A stretch of 64,000 nucleotides of DNA from Euptelea pleiosperma (GCA_035048495.1 CM068545.1:20370741-20434740); one strand, 5' to 3'. Positions 11,321 through 23,966 are shown, counted from the first letter of the stretch. Numbers and translations: made by a program. Notes: a model not told the origin generated them from the sequence alone.

Positions 11321-11814
11321 ACATTTTGTCAGTTTTTTTTTTGTTTATTTGGTAGATAATAGGCCAGAGTTGCTTAAGCTTAATTCAGACAAAAAGAATG
11401 GCTTCTTGATAACAAAGTTTTATTCTGTAGACTGACATGTTTTATTGGAGAAAAATCATGAAAACATTTTGTGGTATCAATGGAGATCTCTCCTACATTC
11501 AACAAATGTAATAAGAATCAGCATAAGAAACCTCTGGTTCAGTTTTATTCGGAGCAAATTCACACCAAAGCATATTTCTTTTTGCATTTTGTACAGTCGA
11601 TGGGTCGGTTTTTCTCCTGCACGCTTTTTATTTCAGGTGCAAAAATTGCTTTGGAATTTACAGATTCAATAATCCAATCGATCATAACAAGTATTAAAAA
11701 CCAAAAGATTTCACTAAAAAAAAACTGAAAGAAACGTTGGCAACTGTATTATCAGTGATATTCAACTGTATTAATGTTACTGACTGATCTCTAAATTTCT
11801 TTGATACAGAAGTT

Positions 11815-12301
11815 ACTTAATTGGCACCTATGAAAGAGAAGATCATACCATCTGTAACACTGTCACCTGACCTCCTCGGTGTATTCTTTGGCGAGTTTGG
11901 TGGTCTTATATGTGTATATATATCTTTAATGCGACAAAATGGCATTTCTTTTAGTTCTGGGTCAGTCCACCATGAATAAATCCTGTAACTCCTGTTAACT
12001 CCTTCAGCTATTTTAACCAATACAACAAATTCTGGTGTGAACCAGCTAAAATTGCCATGTCCAGAATATGAACCTTCATTGTTATTCACAGGGAAATATC
12101 CCAAGTCACCACTGTTTCTCTTTTTGCTGCCAACCACTCAAACCATATGTCACATGATGTCTCTTACAACAAGTTACTTCAAATCTGAGCTGCGCACAAT
12201 TGCTACCTCCTTCTCCACCTCCGAACCTTTTAATGATCTTTTTGATTTAATGGAGGAGGGAGCTGAAGTTTTCTCAGACAAGGAAGACCTGATGAAAGAT
12301 T
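11815..12301 (-). other. Probable 3' UTR of TPS copy 1
   Basis: Downstream sequence conserved with the same interval of unit 2 (about 28850-29357), but with indels that do not preserve any reading frame. That fits an untranslated region. The minus-strand frame at 11817-12137 is broken in the paralogue. Confidence 0.55.
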
Positions 12302-15300
12302 TCAAGGGGAGCTTCCAGTTCCCGCTTCAGTCGTGGATGATGGATCAGAGACTTCTGCAAGAGATTGAAGCATGGTTATGACCCCAACTGTGTCATCCAA
12401 ATAATACTTGGCTTTGCTCGGTTTCTGCCCGACTGTGCAAGCATAAACTGCTGTGTTGAAGGAGAGCATGTCCCTCGTCATTGCATTACCGATAATTTCA
12501 AACATGTCTTCGTCAGATCTATCATCGCCAATACAAAGCACAAAATCAGCCTGCCTCCCATTCTCAGCCATTGATGTGAAGATCTTTTCTGCAACTAGGC
12601 CTTTGCTGACTCCCTAGAAACAACAACCAAGAAAAGGATTCATCTCATTGCTAATAGAAAAGAGTTACACTGTAATTGCAATATATTAGGCCATCCCTCA
12701 AGTCACTGTTCTGATCAACTAATTATCTGCCGAGAAAAATCAAGCCATGCCCCATCCCCTTACAAATCACTGATAATAAGGCATGGTAGCACAAAGAGGA
12801 TCGAGTACTTTAGGGTCAAGCCCAAGCCCTGACAGAAGTAGGTTTAGGTTACAGATTTGACGCTCATGAAACGAAAAGGATTGTTAGAACTTAATGTTGC
12901 TCAGGTCAGCAATTTCTTTTACTTTCATTGGGCTACCTTAGTTTCGAAATTTGAATTCTTGATCGAAATTTGAGTTCACTGATAATCAAACCCACATGCA
13001 AGAAAGAAGAAAGTGAATGCTGATTGTTGAAATATATAATTAATACATACCTGAGGTTTCACTTCTACGATGAATTGACCGCTCTTCACAGCAACAGGTT
13101 CATTAGCTAGCACACTCTCCAGATGATCTAACATCTCCTTCGCCTGGCCGGATCCAAAGCCTGGGTCTGCATCTTGATGGTGCCATACCAAGGCACTCTC
13201 CTTGGTTTCAATTGAAGAACCATCGGTAGCTTCTGTATACAGTTTCATTACAGGCTCAGCTATCTGTATCCACCCAAAATCAGTATTCTGGCCACAGATT
13301 TCCCATTCTTCATCTTGTGACCACCTGAGAAGTCACACCATTAGAATAACTGCAAAAAATGTAATCTGCAAGAACGTATAAGTGAAGAAAATAAAAATCC
13401 AAAAGCACATGGCATACCTCAAGAAGTAGCCATGTTCTGCTGCAATTCCAAGCTTCTGGCATGGAGAGAACCACTTGCCTAAGCTGCCGCGCCCTCTTCC
13501 GCTGACAATGAAAACAGTGTTTTTCAGGTCACCACAGAGTGTGTTTAGGATTGAGATAACCTCTTCACTTGGGGTCTTATTGATGGAAGTTTGGGGCATC
13601 ACAGTGCCATCGTAGTCCAACAGTATGGCTCTATTCTTGGCCCTTGCATACGCAGATACAATGTCGTCTATGGAAAGCTTTCTGAAATTAGAATCAAGTG
13701 CCACAACTCTGAAACCAAAGCTCAGCCCGATACCCCAACATCTTCTCCTGAAATGGTCTCTGCAAGTTCTTTCCATATCTTGCAAGAAGCTCTTTGACCA
13801 ATAAGCCACATCGTGGGTGCTAACATACCTGTAGTGCTTCTCATGTCGCAACTGTTTCTCTGGATCAGGCATTGAGATTGCCTCATTCATAGCCTCAGCA
13901 GTGGTTTCAACATTCCATGGGTTGACCCTGATTGCCCCACTCAGTGAAGGGGAACATCCTATGAACTCGGACACCACTAACATACTCTTTCTGGGGCTGC
14001 TCGAGTCAGAACCCAAATCGGGTCTAGAGGCTCCCTGTCTACATACAATATACTCATATGGAGTAAGGTTCATCCCGTCCCTTACAGCTGTGACAACAAC
14101 ACATTCAGCAATGGTGTAAAAAGCCATTCTTTCACTGACTGAAACTGGCCTGTCAATAAACACTATTGGTTCATAACCAGGCTGTCTGAATTCATCATTG
14201 ATCCTTTTGCAGCTTGCATGTATTTCAGCCTGTATTTCCTCAAGATCTCTACCTCTACCCCTTGCAGGATTTGCAATCTGAACCAATACAGCCCTTCCCT
14301 GCCACTTAGGGTGCTGCTTGAGCAGTTGTTCCATTGCTAAGAGCTTCAAATTTATCCCTTTGAAGATATCCATATCATCGACGCCAAGCAACACAGTCTT
14401 TCCTTCAAACTGCTGTTTAAGTTCCCCTACCCTCCACTCTTTATCTGCAAGACTCAACAGAGACTCAATCTGACCCATGTGAATGCCAACTGGCATAATC
14501 TTGATCCCGATTGTCCTTCCAAAATATTCTAACCCAATATAGCCCCTTTTCGATTGATATTCCAAACCCAACATCCGACTGCAACAAGAAAGAAAATGGC
14601 GGGCGTAATCGAAGGTGTGGAAACCAATCAAGTCTGAATTCAGAAGTGCCTTGAGGATCTCTTCTCTGACAGGAAGAGTCCTATAGATTTCAGACGAAGG
14701 AAATGGACTGTGGAGGAAGAATCCCATTCTCAGTCGGTTAAAACGCCTCCTCAAGAAGGTGGGCAACACCATTAGATGGTAGTCATGGATCCAGACATAG
14801 TCGTCTTCTGGGTTTATCACCTCAATCACCTTCTGCGAGAACAACTTATTCACATACACATATGCCTCCCACAGAGACCGATCAAACCTGCCACCATGAT
14901 CAGCTGAGAAAGGGAGCATGTAATGAAAAAGAGGCCACAGATGCTGCTTGCAGAAACCATGGTAGTATTTTGACAAAATATCAGGGGGGAGGAAAGTGGG
15001 TACAGATTTGAATCTGTCCAACAGAATCTGCGACACATCATCCTGTTCGCTCACGTCCACATCAACCTTCAAGGACCCAACGTAGATCACCTCCATGTCA
15101 TCGGGCAAACCATCCTTCAGCTGCAAGAGCAACGAGTCCTCGTCCCAACTGAAACTCCACCCTTTATTGTCCAGTCTCCGCTTGGCTTTAACAGGGAGCT
15201 GGTTCGCAACAATAATTATCCGATCTTGAGCTATCGACGATGGAACATCCGACGAGACACTATTAGCCTGATCATCATCGAGCTCTGAGACTATACCCGG

Positions 15301-15405
15301 AACAGTCATTACCCGAGGAAGGCGCCTCCTTTCACGCCCCATCCCCATCGCCGGGAAATTCCCGGACGCCAGATCTAAAAGATTGGTATACGATCTAGAC
15401 AACAT
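12302..15405 (-). CDS. TPS7: Class II trehalose-6-phosphate synthase/phosphatase-like protein, copy 1
   Basis: Three coding exons: 15405-13418, 13324-13051 and 12613-12302, with GT..AG introns in phase 2 and phase 0, giving 857 aa, the usual class II length. The N-terminus MLSRSYTNLLDLASGNFP is typical of the AtTPS7-type subgroup. Residues about 60-545 form the GT20 glycosyltransferase domain (HYMLPFSADHGGRFDR, WIHDYHLMVLP, HSPFPSSE, NPARGRGRD, VRDGMNLTPYEYIVCRQG). Residues about 593-840 form the HAD/TPP domain, with LLDYDGT at 595-601 and GDDRSDEDMFE in exon 3. In the UDP/Glc-6-P loop the segment is DDMDIFKG, where active synthases have an E-R-x-D-x-x-K-G pattern, so the key arginine is missing. 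That is expected for class II proteins, generally regarded as regulators of sugar and SnRK1 signalling rather than enzymes. Residue 640 is G (SGRGRGSL) where copy 2 has D. By-eye comparison finds about 31 substitutions and a 2-residue indel against copy 2 (about 96% identical). Confidence 0.95.
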
Positions 15406-15952
15406 TTTCCGTCTTTTGTTGGAAAAACCTCAGAAGATCTTGTTGGTAATTTTAATTATCACACAAAAACACAAACCCACTATTCCTTTGTTATTGAAAC
15501 AGATAAGTTTCACAAGATCTACTCTGACACCCTTCTTCTTAATAGGCTATTAAATCAATCAAACCCCAAAGCTAGATTTCACAATCTAAGGTTACAGATA
15601 AAGAACAGATCCATGAAATCTAACATAACCCAAGATCATAGAATTGCAGAAGAAGATCCAAGTTATCCAACAAGAAGATTGATATTGATTGAAACAAGTG
15701 ATCTGAGACAAACCCAATTCAATCAAGAAAAAAAAAACAGTAAATAAAGGCAGAAAAAAAATGTAGAATTTAAAACAGCAGAAGCAGAAAAAATGTAGAA
15801 TTTAAAACAGAAGTCAGAAAAAAATGGAAATTTGAAGCTAACCTTTGTGTTCGAAGAATTAAATTTTCTCTCTCTTTTTGAAGATTTTGATCCAAAATCA
15901 AAGAAAAATAGCGATTTCTAGGGTTTGGTCTTCTCCCTTACATTATAAAATC

Positions 15953-15987
<35 letters not shown>

Positions 15988-15990
15988 CCA
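15406..15990 (-). promoter_or_regulatory. 5' UTR with intron and core promoter of TPS copy 1
   Basis: On the coding strand a leader exon ends ...AAAG|GTTAGC at 15843/15842. An acceptor ...CTGAG|GTTTTTCC lies at 15429/15428, 23 bases upstream of the ATG, giving a 5'-UTR intron of 414 bp. Both sites are conserved in copy 2. Upstream lie AAACCCTAG (a telo-box-like word at about 15918), a weak TATA-like TTTTATAATG (about 15941-15950) and a GA run on the coding strand. Leader introns are common in class II TPS genes. The transcription start is inferred, not seen. Confidence 0.6.
15956..15985. repeat. (TC)15 microsatellite in TPS copy 1 promoter
   Basis: A perfect run of 15 TC units (GA on the coding strand) just upstream of the presumed transcription start. 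The paralogue has only 7 units at 32957-32970. GA-rich promoter runs are binding sites for BPC/GAGA-type factors in plants. Confidence 0.85.
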
Positions 15991-17530
15991 GTAAAGCCAG
16001 GCATTTGAATATTCAGGGAACAAAAAAATTAAATTAATGATTTAAGGATAAACCCGAGCTATATTCTGAGCATATTAATCTAGTGTGTACGTCACTCCAA
16101 ATCTTGCCAAGTAGGAGGCCTATGATCTATTAATTTGGCCCCACACTTTCGATGAATGATGAGTGATTCATAACCGTTGATTTAAGAAATTTTCATCATT
16201 GGCTTCATAAATTGAGAGAAAATAATCCAAGCCGATGAAAAAATATTTACATCAGACAGATAGGAATAATCTATCATGCTGATTTTTTGGGTGTAGGTTC
16301 AACGAACAAGCAAGATAAGCATTCACAGGCTAATGGGTCAATGCGTGTACCACGTGGCAAGATTTTATTATGATTAATACGCGGGACAGGTATTCCCAGC
16401 TTTGCTCTAAATTTAAAGATGCGTTTGTAAAAACTTAAGAACTGTTTGGCTGTTCACATTGTTTCAGCAAAACAAATATATTTTTTCCTGGCGAAAAGAT
16501 GGTATTACAAACAGGTTCTTCATTTTAGATAAGGAATTTTAGAGGAAAAAGGAAACAGGATAAGGTCGGCCAGCCAGCCGACTCCCCCACGAGTGCCAGC
16601 TGGCAACGCGCGGTCTCTTCAACCTTCGCGCCCTACGCAGGCTGGCCTCGTGTTGCGTGCGCTTCAGCCACGTCGGATCAAGTTCAGCTGATCAACGGAC
16701 GGAACCAACCGCGTCGTATCTCAATAACCGTGCGTACGGCTGGCCCATCCGACCGTGCATGTCCGTGTTTTTTTCTAGGGCCCATCTGAGAGGGACCGTC
16801 GTGGTCTGCAATCATTTTGATACAGGTCCACATATGGAGGGGGCCAAACATCTATACGGTCATTAGTTTCTAAGAGCCACGTGGAATAAATCTTTGATGA
16901 CGGACCATAATATAAGACACTTACATCTTTTTCCTTATTTAATAACCATAGATTCGAGAATTACTTGGGGTACTAGACAGATCCAAAGGTTAAAAATTAC
17001 TAATCAGGCTGATCTTTTGCATTTAGGTCCACCTAGAGATGGGACAAAAATCCATACGGTCGGCAGTCTCTAAGAATGTACAATGTAGGTCATACTGTGG
17101 TCCGTCATCAACGTTGATGACGGACAGTCGTTCTCGTGCCACGTGGTGAGGAGAGAGTCGAGAGACCACATTTGCGGATAAGCGCGATGGCAACGGACGA
17201 CTGAAGGCCGGGCTTATTGATGACGTCGTTGGTGACGTATCATGTCGAGTTGGCAAATCCACGTTTTCTTCTGTTTCCTTAAATGATGCGGTTCAGACGT
17301 TCTACATAGAGTTTAAAACCGTTGGATTTGTAAAATGAGGACTACCGCGAGGAGCATCCAACGGGGTTGAACTAGGGAGAATGTAATCCTCAGGATGATA
17401 GTAACACTGGTTGGTTGGCTTATTAGAGTCTAGCTGGTGGGTTGGTTCTGTGTGTATTAATAAACTGTTTCGGACAGAAGTGCGCACGTTACGTTTCTAT
17501 TCTTTTCTCATTGTGACAAACTGTTTCCAC
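15991..17530. other. Upstream region of TPS copy 1
   Basis: No gene seen. About 16560-16780 is a GC-richer block conserved with about 33600-33810. A perfect CACGTG G-box lies at 16351-16356; the paralogous position reads CACATG. A MITE-like insertion of roughly 320 bp (about 16812-17130, with CACGTGG words) is absent from unit 2. Confidence 0.55.
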
Positions 17531-17555
17531 ACGAGGTGTAATTGGATATATTAAT

Positions 17556-17937
17556 GGTCGGGCTCCGTTGACAGATCTAAAATGACGGGCACAATATGAG
17601 CACGTGGCATACTGTTACAGGACTCGGACCGTATGGATGTTTGTCCTATCCCATGGTGGATCTACAAACCAAATATCAGCGTGATTAGTCATTTATAGGC
17701 CTTGGATTGGACTTATTTTCATGGGATGATCTCAACTGTGGGAATTTGAGCAGTATTTGAGGTACAAAGATGCAATACTTCTAGATCAGTAATCAGGCTG
17801 ACCTTTGGTTTGTAGGTCCACCATGGGATAAGACAAACATCCATACGATCAGAGTCCTGTAAGAGTATGCCACGTGGCTACTATTGTGTCCCTGTACAAA
17901 TACCTGTCATTTTTTATCTGTCAACGGAGCCCCACCC
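17556..17937. mobile_element. Foldback MITE with 9-bp TSD (Mutator-like)
   Basis: Ends GGTCGGGCTCCGTTGACAG and CTGTCAACGGAGCCCCACCC are inverted copies, and the whole element folds back on itself. The 9-mer TATATTAAT is present at 17547-17555 and 17938-17946. Each arm carries a CACGTGG word. A sister copy is at 34634-35019. Confidence 0.85.
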
Positions 17938-18120
17938 TATATTAATATAGAAACAAGGGTCAAGTACGGCTTTTTATTTAGGATATTTTAGTAACACCCT
18001 CTTGGAATATGAAAGTAATTAGTAATACCCCCCTTGACTTTGTTTAACCATCATTTGACTAACGTTTAAAACGAGACATGCATCATCCGTTTGTTAAAGC
18101 ACTTATGAAAGGACCATCAT

Positions 18121-19510
18121 TAGGGATGTCAATCCGGTCCTCATGTAAGGGGGCCTGGACCAGCTATTTGGAAGCCCTAAAAAGAGGGCTTTTATTTCTT
18201 TATAAATTTCAAGCCCTTGGAGCACGCCCGACCCAAATATGTAAAGCCCTTCGAAATAAGTTCTGGGCCAGGGTCACACTCAAGGGGACCCGGCCTTTAG
18301 CAAATCATCTATGTTAAATTTATTTTTTTAAATTATATTCCATAAAACAATGCACTTAGTGCATTTTTTTTTATTTCAAAAAAATGACTAAGAGAGTGGT
18401 ATATTCAAAACTAAATCAAGCTGTCTTTTTTATTTTATTTTTAAATAAAAAAATTGGGTTCTTCTAAGGTCACTTGATTGGTCACTCAAAGTACCGTCTA
18501 ACTATTAACGAGCCTCCCAAGTTATCTAGTAAATCTAACCCTTTTTCGAAAAACAAAACATACAAAAAAATGAGAAATTAATTGGCATGGTCTCCCGAAT
18601 TCCTTAAGTACACGTGTCACAATGTTATTGGTATCGGAAACAACAATTTATCCTAAAAAAGATACAATTTTGGACAATTTTCAAAAGATTAAGTCAATCC
18701 AAAATTATGAATGACCCAAAATTGTTCTTATTTTGAAAAATTTAAGAATGATTCAAAATTGTTTTAAAATAACTCTTTTTTCTAGTGTAAATATATAATG
18801 GGTAGAGCTCAAAGGACCCCCATTTCTGACCCCCTTTTTCACCCCCATCTTGGTGTACCCACATAGAAGATGAATCAATGGCTGATTTTTGGTGAGGATG
18901 ATCGTCCTTACAAAAATTCAAATCATTCAGATATTCATAGACTGGTTTAGAATGCTGAAGCATTATGGACCGTCAATGTTTACTGTGTAACTTGAAAACC
19001 ACATTTGATGGGGTTAGAAATTTCAGAATGGACTGCTTTTTTGTTGGGGTGATCTATATGGTAAGGTTATCATCCCCACCAAAAATCAGCCATTGATTCA
19101 TCTTCTGTGTGGGTACGCCAAGATGGGGGTCAGAAATGGAGGTCCCTTGAGCCTGACCCATATATAATATATCATTTATTTAATCGAGGGGTCTAAAAAG
19201 ACTAAAATGTTTCATTTTCAAATCATAACAATTCACCCATATAACGAAAAAATTATGATCATTCATTGAAAAATTTACATAGATTAGACCGAGAAAACAC
19301 ATTACGAAGCCAAGTATATTATTCAAGCATCCACTTTTTTTTACTTAAAAAATGTATAATTTTTAAATACTGTTCTTCTAAGCCTTCGCCCTACCCTGAT
19401 CCGGCCCTGGCCCTTAAGGGCCGGGCTAGAGCCTCACCTTTTTAAGTAAGGGTAGGGCTATGGTTGGGCTAGGCCCTACACCGACCCGGCTTGAGCCTTT
19501 GACAGCCCTA
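18121..19510. mobile_element. hAT-like element with nested MITE
   Basis: Starts TAGGGATGTCAA and ends TTGACAGCCCTA. Flanks are ACCATCAT (18113-18120) and ACCATAAT (19511-19518), an 8-bp TSD with one change. Inner arms are inverted GC-rich 'gggcctgg'/'ccggccctggccc' blocks. There is no transposase frame. A Mutator-like MITE sits inside at 18800-19159. An uninterrupted relative of the target is at 7797-8010. Confidence 0.78.
18800..19159. mobile_element. Foldback MITE with 9-bp TSD, nested in hAT
   Basis: Ends GGGTAGAGCTCAAAGGACC and GGTCCCTTGAGCCTGACCC. The TSD ATATATAAT is perfect (18791-18799, 19160-19168). Arms contain 'gaagatgaatcaatggctga' and 'ggatgatc' blocks shared with 23967-24290, 38002-38385 and 60321-60672. 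Confidence 0.85.
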
Positions 19511-19650
19511 ACCATAATATTGCAAGTACAATGCTAACGTCATGTGATTCAAATCTATTTAACTAAACCACAGGGTAATCCTAAAGTTTGAAAGTATAAG
19601 CGGTATTACTATTTACTTTCAAATTTTAGGTTGGTGTTACAAAAATGCCC

Positions 19651-20924
19651 TTAAATGCTAGCGGCGTCCTTAACAAATCAGCCAAATTAGTGATTTCTAA
19701 CCTTTGGATCTGAGTACCCCAAATAATGCTTCAAATCCCATGGTTAAAAATAAATCATGAAAGGTTACAAAAAATAAATAAAGAAACTATGAAAAAGACT
19801 CTAATCCAACTGTTCGAAGTCACTAATCAGACTGATTTTTTGGCATGTAGGTCCACTTAGGGGAGGGCCAAACATCCATATGATCAGTAGCGGATATGTT
19901 TAAAGCGAGGTTTTAAATGGTCAGTTATAACAGTCACGTCAGCAAAAACATGATCATAATATTATTATTTTTCAAAAAAATCTCAATGACGGAAAAACAA
20001 TTTTTTCAGAATAATGCCGTTATAGATACCTTGTTTTTGATCTTGGGTGTTATAACATGAAAAAACATAATGGAGTCAGGGCGTTACTGTTATAACAGCC
20101 ATTAGAAGCATGCTAATTAAGGTTTAAAAGCTAACGGCCGTTATTTCTGTTACAATGGAGTATAGACATCTGGGTTTTTTTTTCTGGATAAAAAGCATTA
20201 TTTTCGAAAAGTGTAAACGGATAAGCTAAAAACCGTAATAAGCCAAATTATAGTAGTTTTTAAACACTCATCGAATACATTTTAAAAACACTTTTAAAAC
20301 TCAATCATCTCTCAAATTACCATAAGTAGAAGCTATTTTTAAGTAGCTTCTGTTAATTGCTTTTGCGGGAAGCGTTCTTAAAAAAATTCTTTACATGTTT
20401 ATCCTCGAATTTTTTATTTTGTAATATAAAAACTATCATTTGAAAATGTTTAAGTACTTTTAGGGGGCAAAATAGACATTTGTCACCAAATAGTACTTTT
20501 TGCTAATCATCGTAGAAGGGCTTTTTAAAAAAATAAGCACTTTTCTTATATGGTTCTAAAACACAAATACAGGTTGGGCTTGTATTTTTTTTGGACTCAT
20601 CACCCTCGTTAATGAAATAAATTAGACATGCCTCCCTAGATTTAGAAAATTGAAACTTTAAACCAAAATTGACCTACCTCTATGTGCTAGACAAGTGGCT
20701 ATTCGAAAAGCTCACACTTCCAGGGCTTGGGTTACTCCTAGCCCAATTAAGAGATGGAAGAACTGGCTTAGGTTAATTGCCACACCTTTCCAAAAGGCCA
20801 ACTTTACTCTTACTTTAAGAACAAAGCCCAAAAAAAGCCGGGCTCCAAAAGTGAGATTGAGACGGTTAGCAAACACATGTTAAAATGATTAGAGCTGGCC
20901 CCAATTTTTTGAGTTTATAAATAG
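19651..20924. other. MITE and hAT-family remnants
   Basis: About 19670-19905 is a foldback MITE copy. About 19905-20160 is a degraded copy of the CAAGGTTTAAA hAT-like family ('gcgaggttttaaatgg', 'aacggccgttatttc'). About 20230-20590 has inverted 'ttttgg'/'aagcacttttc' pieces. No gene seen. Confidence 0.5.
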
Positions 20925-21381
20925 CATGTTTTAAAAAACGGCCATTATAACGAAAATAACTGTTGTTATATCAGATTTGGACCTTCCCCGTTACGTTCAG
21001 TTTTTTAATGCTCAGAAAATAATGGCCGTTATTTTCTGTCATTTTCCATTATAACGAAAATGACAGTTATTTTCTGAGACATAAGGTTGTTCTGTTCTAG
21101 CTCTCGTACTTCATTCATTCCTTTTATTTGTTTTCATTGTCCTTTATCTTGTGAAAAAAAAAACCCGTTTTTTTCATTATTTTTTTTTATTTTCTATTAT
21201 ATTCAGATATTTTTTAATTAAAAATCAAAAATTCAAATTTTAGCCCCGTTTCCGTTTTTTCTGTAATTTTCCATTTTTGCTCTTGAGCGATACAATTCGT
21301 TATAACGACTGTTACAATGGAAAAAAAAAACAATAACGCCCCCAGTCCATTTTACCGTTAAACAGCCCCTTTTAAACCTTC
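20925..21381. mobile_element. CAAGGTTTAAA-family hAT-like MITE
   Basis: Starts CATGTTTTAAAA and ends TTTAAACCTTC. The TSD ATAAATAG is perfect (20917-20924, 21382-21389). The interior has many 'aacggccattataacg' and 'tttccattataacg' words and a 'cagtccattttaccgtta' block near the right end. No coding potential. Confidence 0.85.
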
Positions 21382-21389
21382 ATAAATAG

Positions 21390-22645
21390 ATCAACTGAAA
21401 GAGTGTTGAAAAAAAAATTTAAAAACTGTGAGCTAGTGTAATCATTTCGAATTAGACTTTAGTCACAGTCAACGGTCAAGGGAGGCAAGTCTAAATTTTA
21501 AAAAAAATATGAGGATGCATGTCTAATACACATCTTGATTATAACAAAAAAAAAAAAGAAAAAAAAAAAAGTTTCTCCCGACAGAATGGCTAAGTTACAC
21601 TTTCGAAGACCCTCGTAATTGTCTGAGAGAGAGAGAGAGAGACTAAAACGTGGAATTATTCCGGAACAAAACAAACTTTCTTATGGTGACGCCACGTGGG
21701 ATGCACATATCCCACATCACACACCTTAGAGTCTTAGACCTTACACGCGGCACACTCTTAAGGGTCACTGACCATATAGATGTTTAGCACATCCCTAAGT
21801 GGACCTACATATCAAAATTCATCTTGATTAGTAGTTTATATACATTGGATTAGTCTTTTTCATAGTTTATTTTTTAACCGTAGATTTTGATCATTATTTG
21901 AAAGAAGAGGTACATTATTAGATACCACTCACTGTATGGATGTTTGGTCCATCCACGGTTCCTTTGATACGATTCCCTTCGGATCTCATAAGTCCCGTTC
22001 TTTCGAGTTGACGCCAGCAAACAGGGGCTTGGAAGCCAGATTGCGTAGGAGCTTGATTAGAGTCATTTTCATGGATTGATTTTTTATGGTGGAATTTGAG
22101 TATGACCATTTAGCATGCAACTTGAGGTACATTTTTTTGCCAATGACAAAACGACACCACTATGCATGCCGCATGACCTTCGACCTTGTGATCATTACTC
22201 TTTCAATAATGGGGTAAGTACGAACTTTTAATTAACTTATTTTGGTTTTTTCTTTTACAAAAATTGAAATTTGACACCAAATAATTGGCACCACGTTGAT
22301 GCCATGTGGCACACTCTTAGAGACCACTGACCATATGAATGTTTCGCCTATCCTTAGGTGGACCCTACAGGCTAAAATTCATCTTAATTAGTAATTTCTA
22401 CATGTTGGTTTAGAGTCTTTTTCTCGGTTTATTTTTTAACTACGAATTTTGAGCATTAAGATCCAAAGGCTAGAAATCAATAATCAGCTGATTTTTGTTG
22501 CATAAGTCTACCTAGGGATGGAGGTCAGCGTCTTCTAATAGTGTGCCACATGGCTGATACTGTCGTCTGTATTTTTTAGAATAACGGATATGACACCAGT
22601 AATGCAAGAACATCCTTCTTTAACAAGTAGAATATATATTTGTTA
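21390..22645. mobile_element. Foldback MITE copies
   Basis: Two foldback MITE copies can be followed, at about 21690-21960 and about 22290-22570. Each has the 'gaccatatagatgtttagc' block and a CACGTGG-like word. Short low-complexity A runs lie at 21545-21570 and a GA run at 21625-21643. No gene seen. Confidence 0.5.
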
Positions 22646-22647
22646 AC

Positions 22648-23196
22648 CATGGTTTCAAGCGTGGTTTGTAGCTTGAAAGAGACCATTATAATGGCTTAAT
22701 GTTAGGCGACTCTTTTTGTAAAATAACGGTGATGGTAAGGGAGTGTTACCATTACAACGGCTGTTATAACCATTTTTTTTAACCATGATTTAAAGCAAGG
22801 TTAAAAAGAGGCCGTTATAAAGAATTAACGGACTGGGGGCGTTACCATTTTTTCCATTATAACCACCGTTAAATGAATTGTAACGGACAGGGACAAAAAC
22901 GAAAAAAAAAGAGGGGGAAGTAACAGGAAAATGGTGTTGAAATTCAAAATTTTAAATTTTCAAAAAGAAAAAATAACAGAAATAACTGCCATTTTTTCAC
23001 AAATCCTTTTTCCAAAGTAACGGTCGTTATTCAAAATAACGGCCTTTAAAATGAAAATGAAAAAATAACGGCCGTTGTAACAAAAATAACGGATGTTATT
23101 TTCTAAACATCAAAATTGTTCATAACATAACGGGCTTTGGGCGTCACAATTTTAACGGCCGTTATTTTCATTAAAACAACGTTATTTTAAACCATG
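22648..23196. mobile_element. Two CAAGGTTTAAA-family copies, one nested
   Basis: The inner, well-bounded copy is 22796-23196: it starts CAAGGTTAAAAAG and ends TTTTAAACCATG, with flanks ATTTAAAG (22788-22795) and ATTTCAAC (23197-23204), 6 of 8 matching. To its left, 22648-22787 is a truncated older copy starting CATGGTTTCAAG. Both are rich in 'aacggccgttattttc' words. Confidence 0.65.
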
Positions 23197-23966
23197 ATTT
23201 CAACTATCCGTATCAGAATGTGTATCCACATATGTATGGATTTTTTTCTTTTTATAAGTACAAATTCACACTAAATACCAAATCGCCAAAGAAAGTACCC
23301 CTCAACTGAATGAATACACTCCGCCACGAATAGAGAAACGACTTAACACTAATGAGAATATCATGGTACTGAACTTTCTTTTCCTTCAAAAATTCTTCTA
23401 TTCCTTTCTAGCCAAACTCCTCATATGATAGCAAACGGTATCATTTTCCGAAATATCTTCTCCATAGGGGATGCATCCACTATGGGCCAACCTCCCTAAA
23501 GTCCTCCAATGGATGTTAGCGCTACCCAGGATAACCCTGCATGCAGGGCCGTCTAAATACAAGTTGAGGCTTAAGGCGAAAACTCTAAATGGGGCCTTTT
23601 ATTTAAAATCTTTATATAAATTAAAATTAGTTAAAAAAATTAAATTTATATAATAGAAAAATTATAACCTTAATCCTAGGTGCTTCTCAACGTCGCCTTA
23701 TTCTATATTCAAAACTAAAATCTTTTGTTTTTTTTTAATAGAAATTCAAACTTAGAGAAATAAATCAAAGAAGAAAGAATGGATATTAGTTAGTACCCGA
23801 AGATCGAGCAAAAATCTCGATTTTAAGAGAAATACAGTCACATAAACGGTAAAAACTACTTTGTTTCGTCGAATCCTTCGAGGCTTCAACGCTAACAGAT
23901 AGTTTTTTGAGTTGAAGACAAAGAATAAACGGGTTAGTCCTTCAATGCTTGAAGAACACACATAGA

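Larger units (their letters stand above)
11320..17530. repeat. Segmental duplication unit 1 (contains TPS copy 1)
   Basis: Collinear with about 28075-34560. Similarity runs from 'ggccagagttgcttaagc' (about 11361; 28110) through the 3' UTR, all exons and introns, the promoter and upstream DNA, to 'ttctattcttttctcatt' (about 17494; 34524). The offset is 16.8-17.0 kb throughout. Edges are approximate because non-coding similarity fades gradually. Confidence 0.85.
17947..19650. repeat. Host foldback repeat split by a hAT element
   Basis: Left arm ('ttagtaacaccctc', 'gaaagtaattagtaatac') and right arm ('ggtattactatttactttc', 'ttggtgttacaaaaatgccc') are inverted to each other and flank the 18121-19510 insertion. 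The same host repeat is uninterrupted at 7797-8010. Confidence 0.65.

Noticed and set aside
11817..12137. 106-codon minus-strand frame downstream of TPS copy 1
   Set aside because: It lies in the probable 3' UTR, is broken by indels in the paralogous unit, and shows no family.
13591..14119. Plus-strand frames over TPS copy 1 (also 30583-31111 and 31471-31866 over copy 2)
   Set aside because: Shadows of the conserved TPS coding strand.
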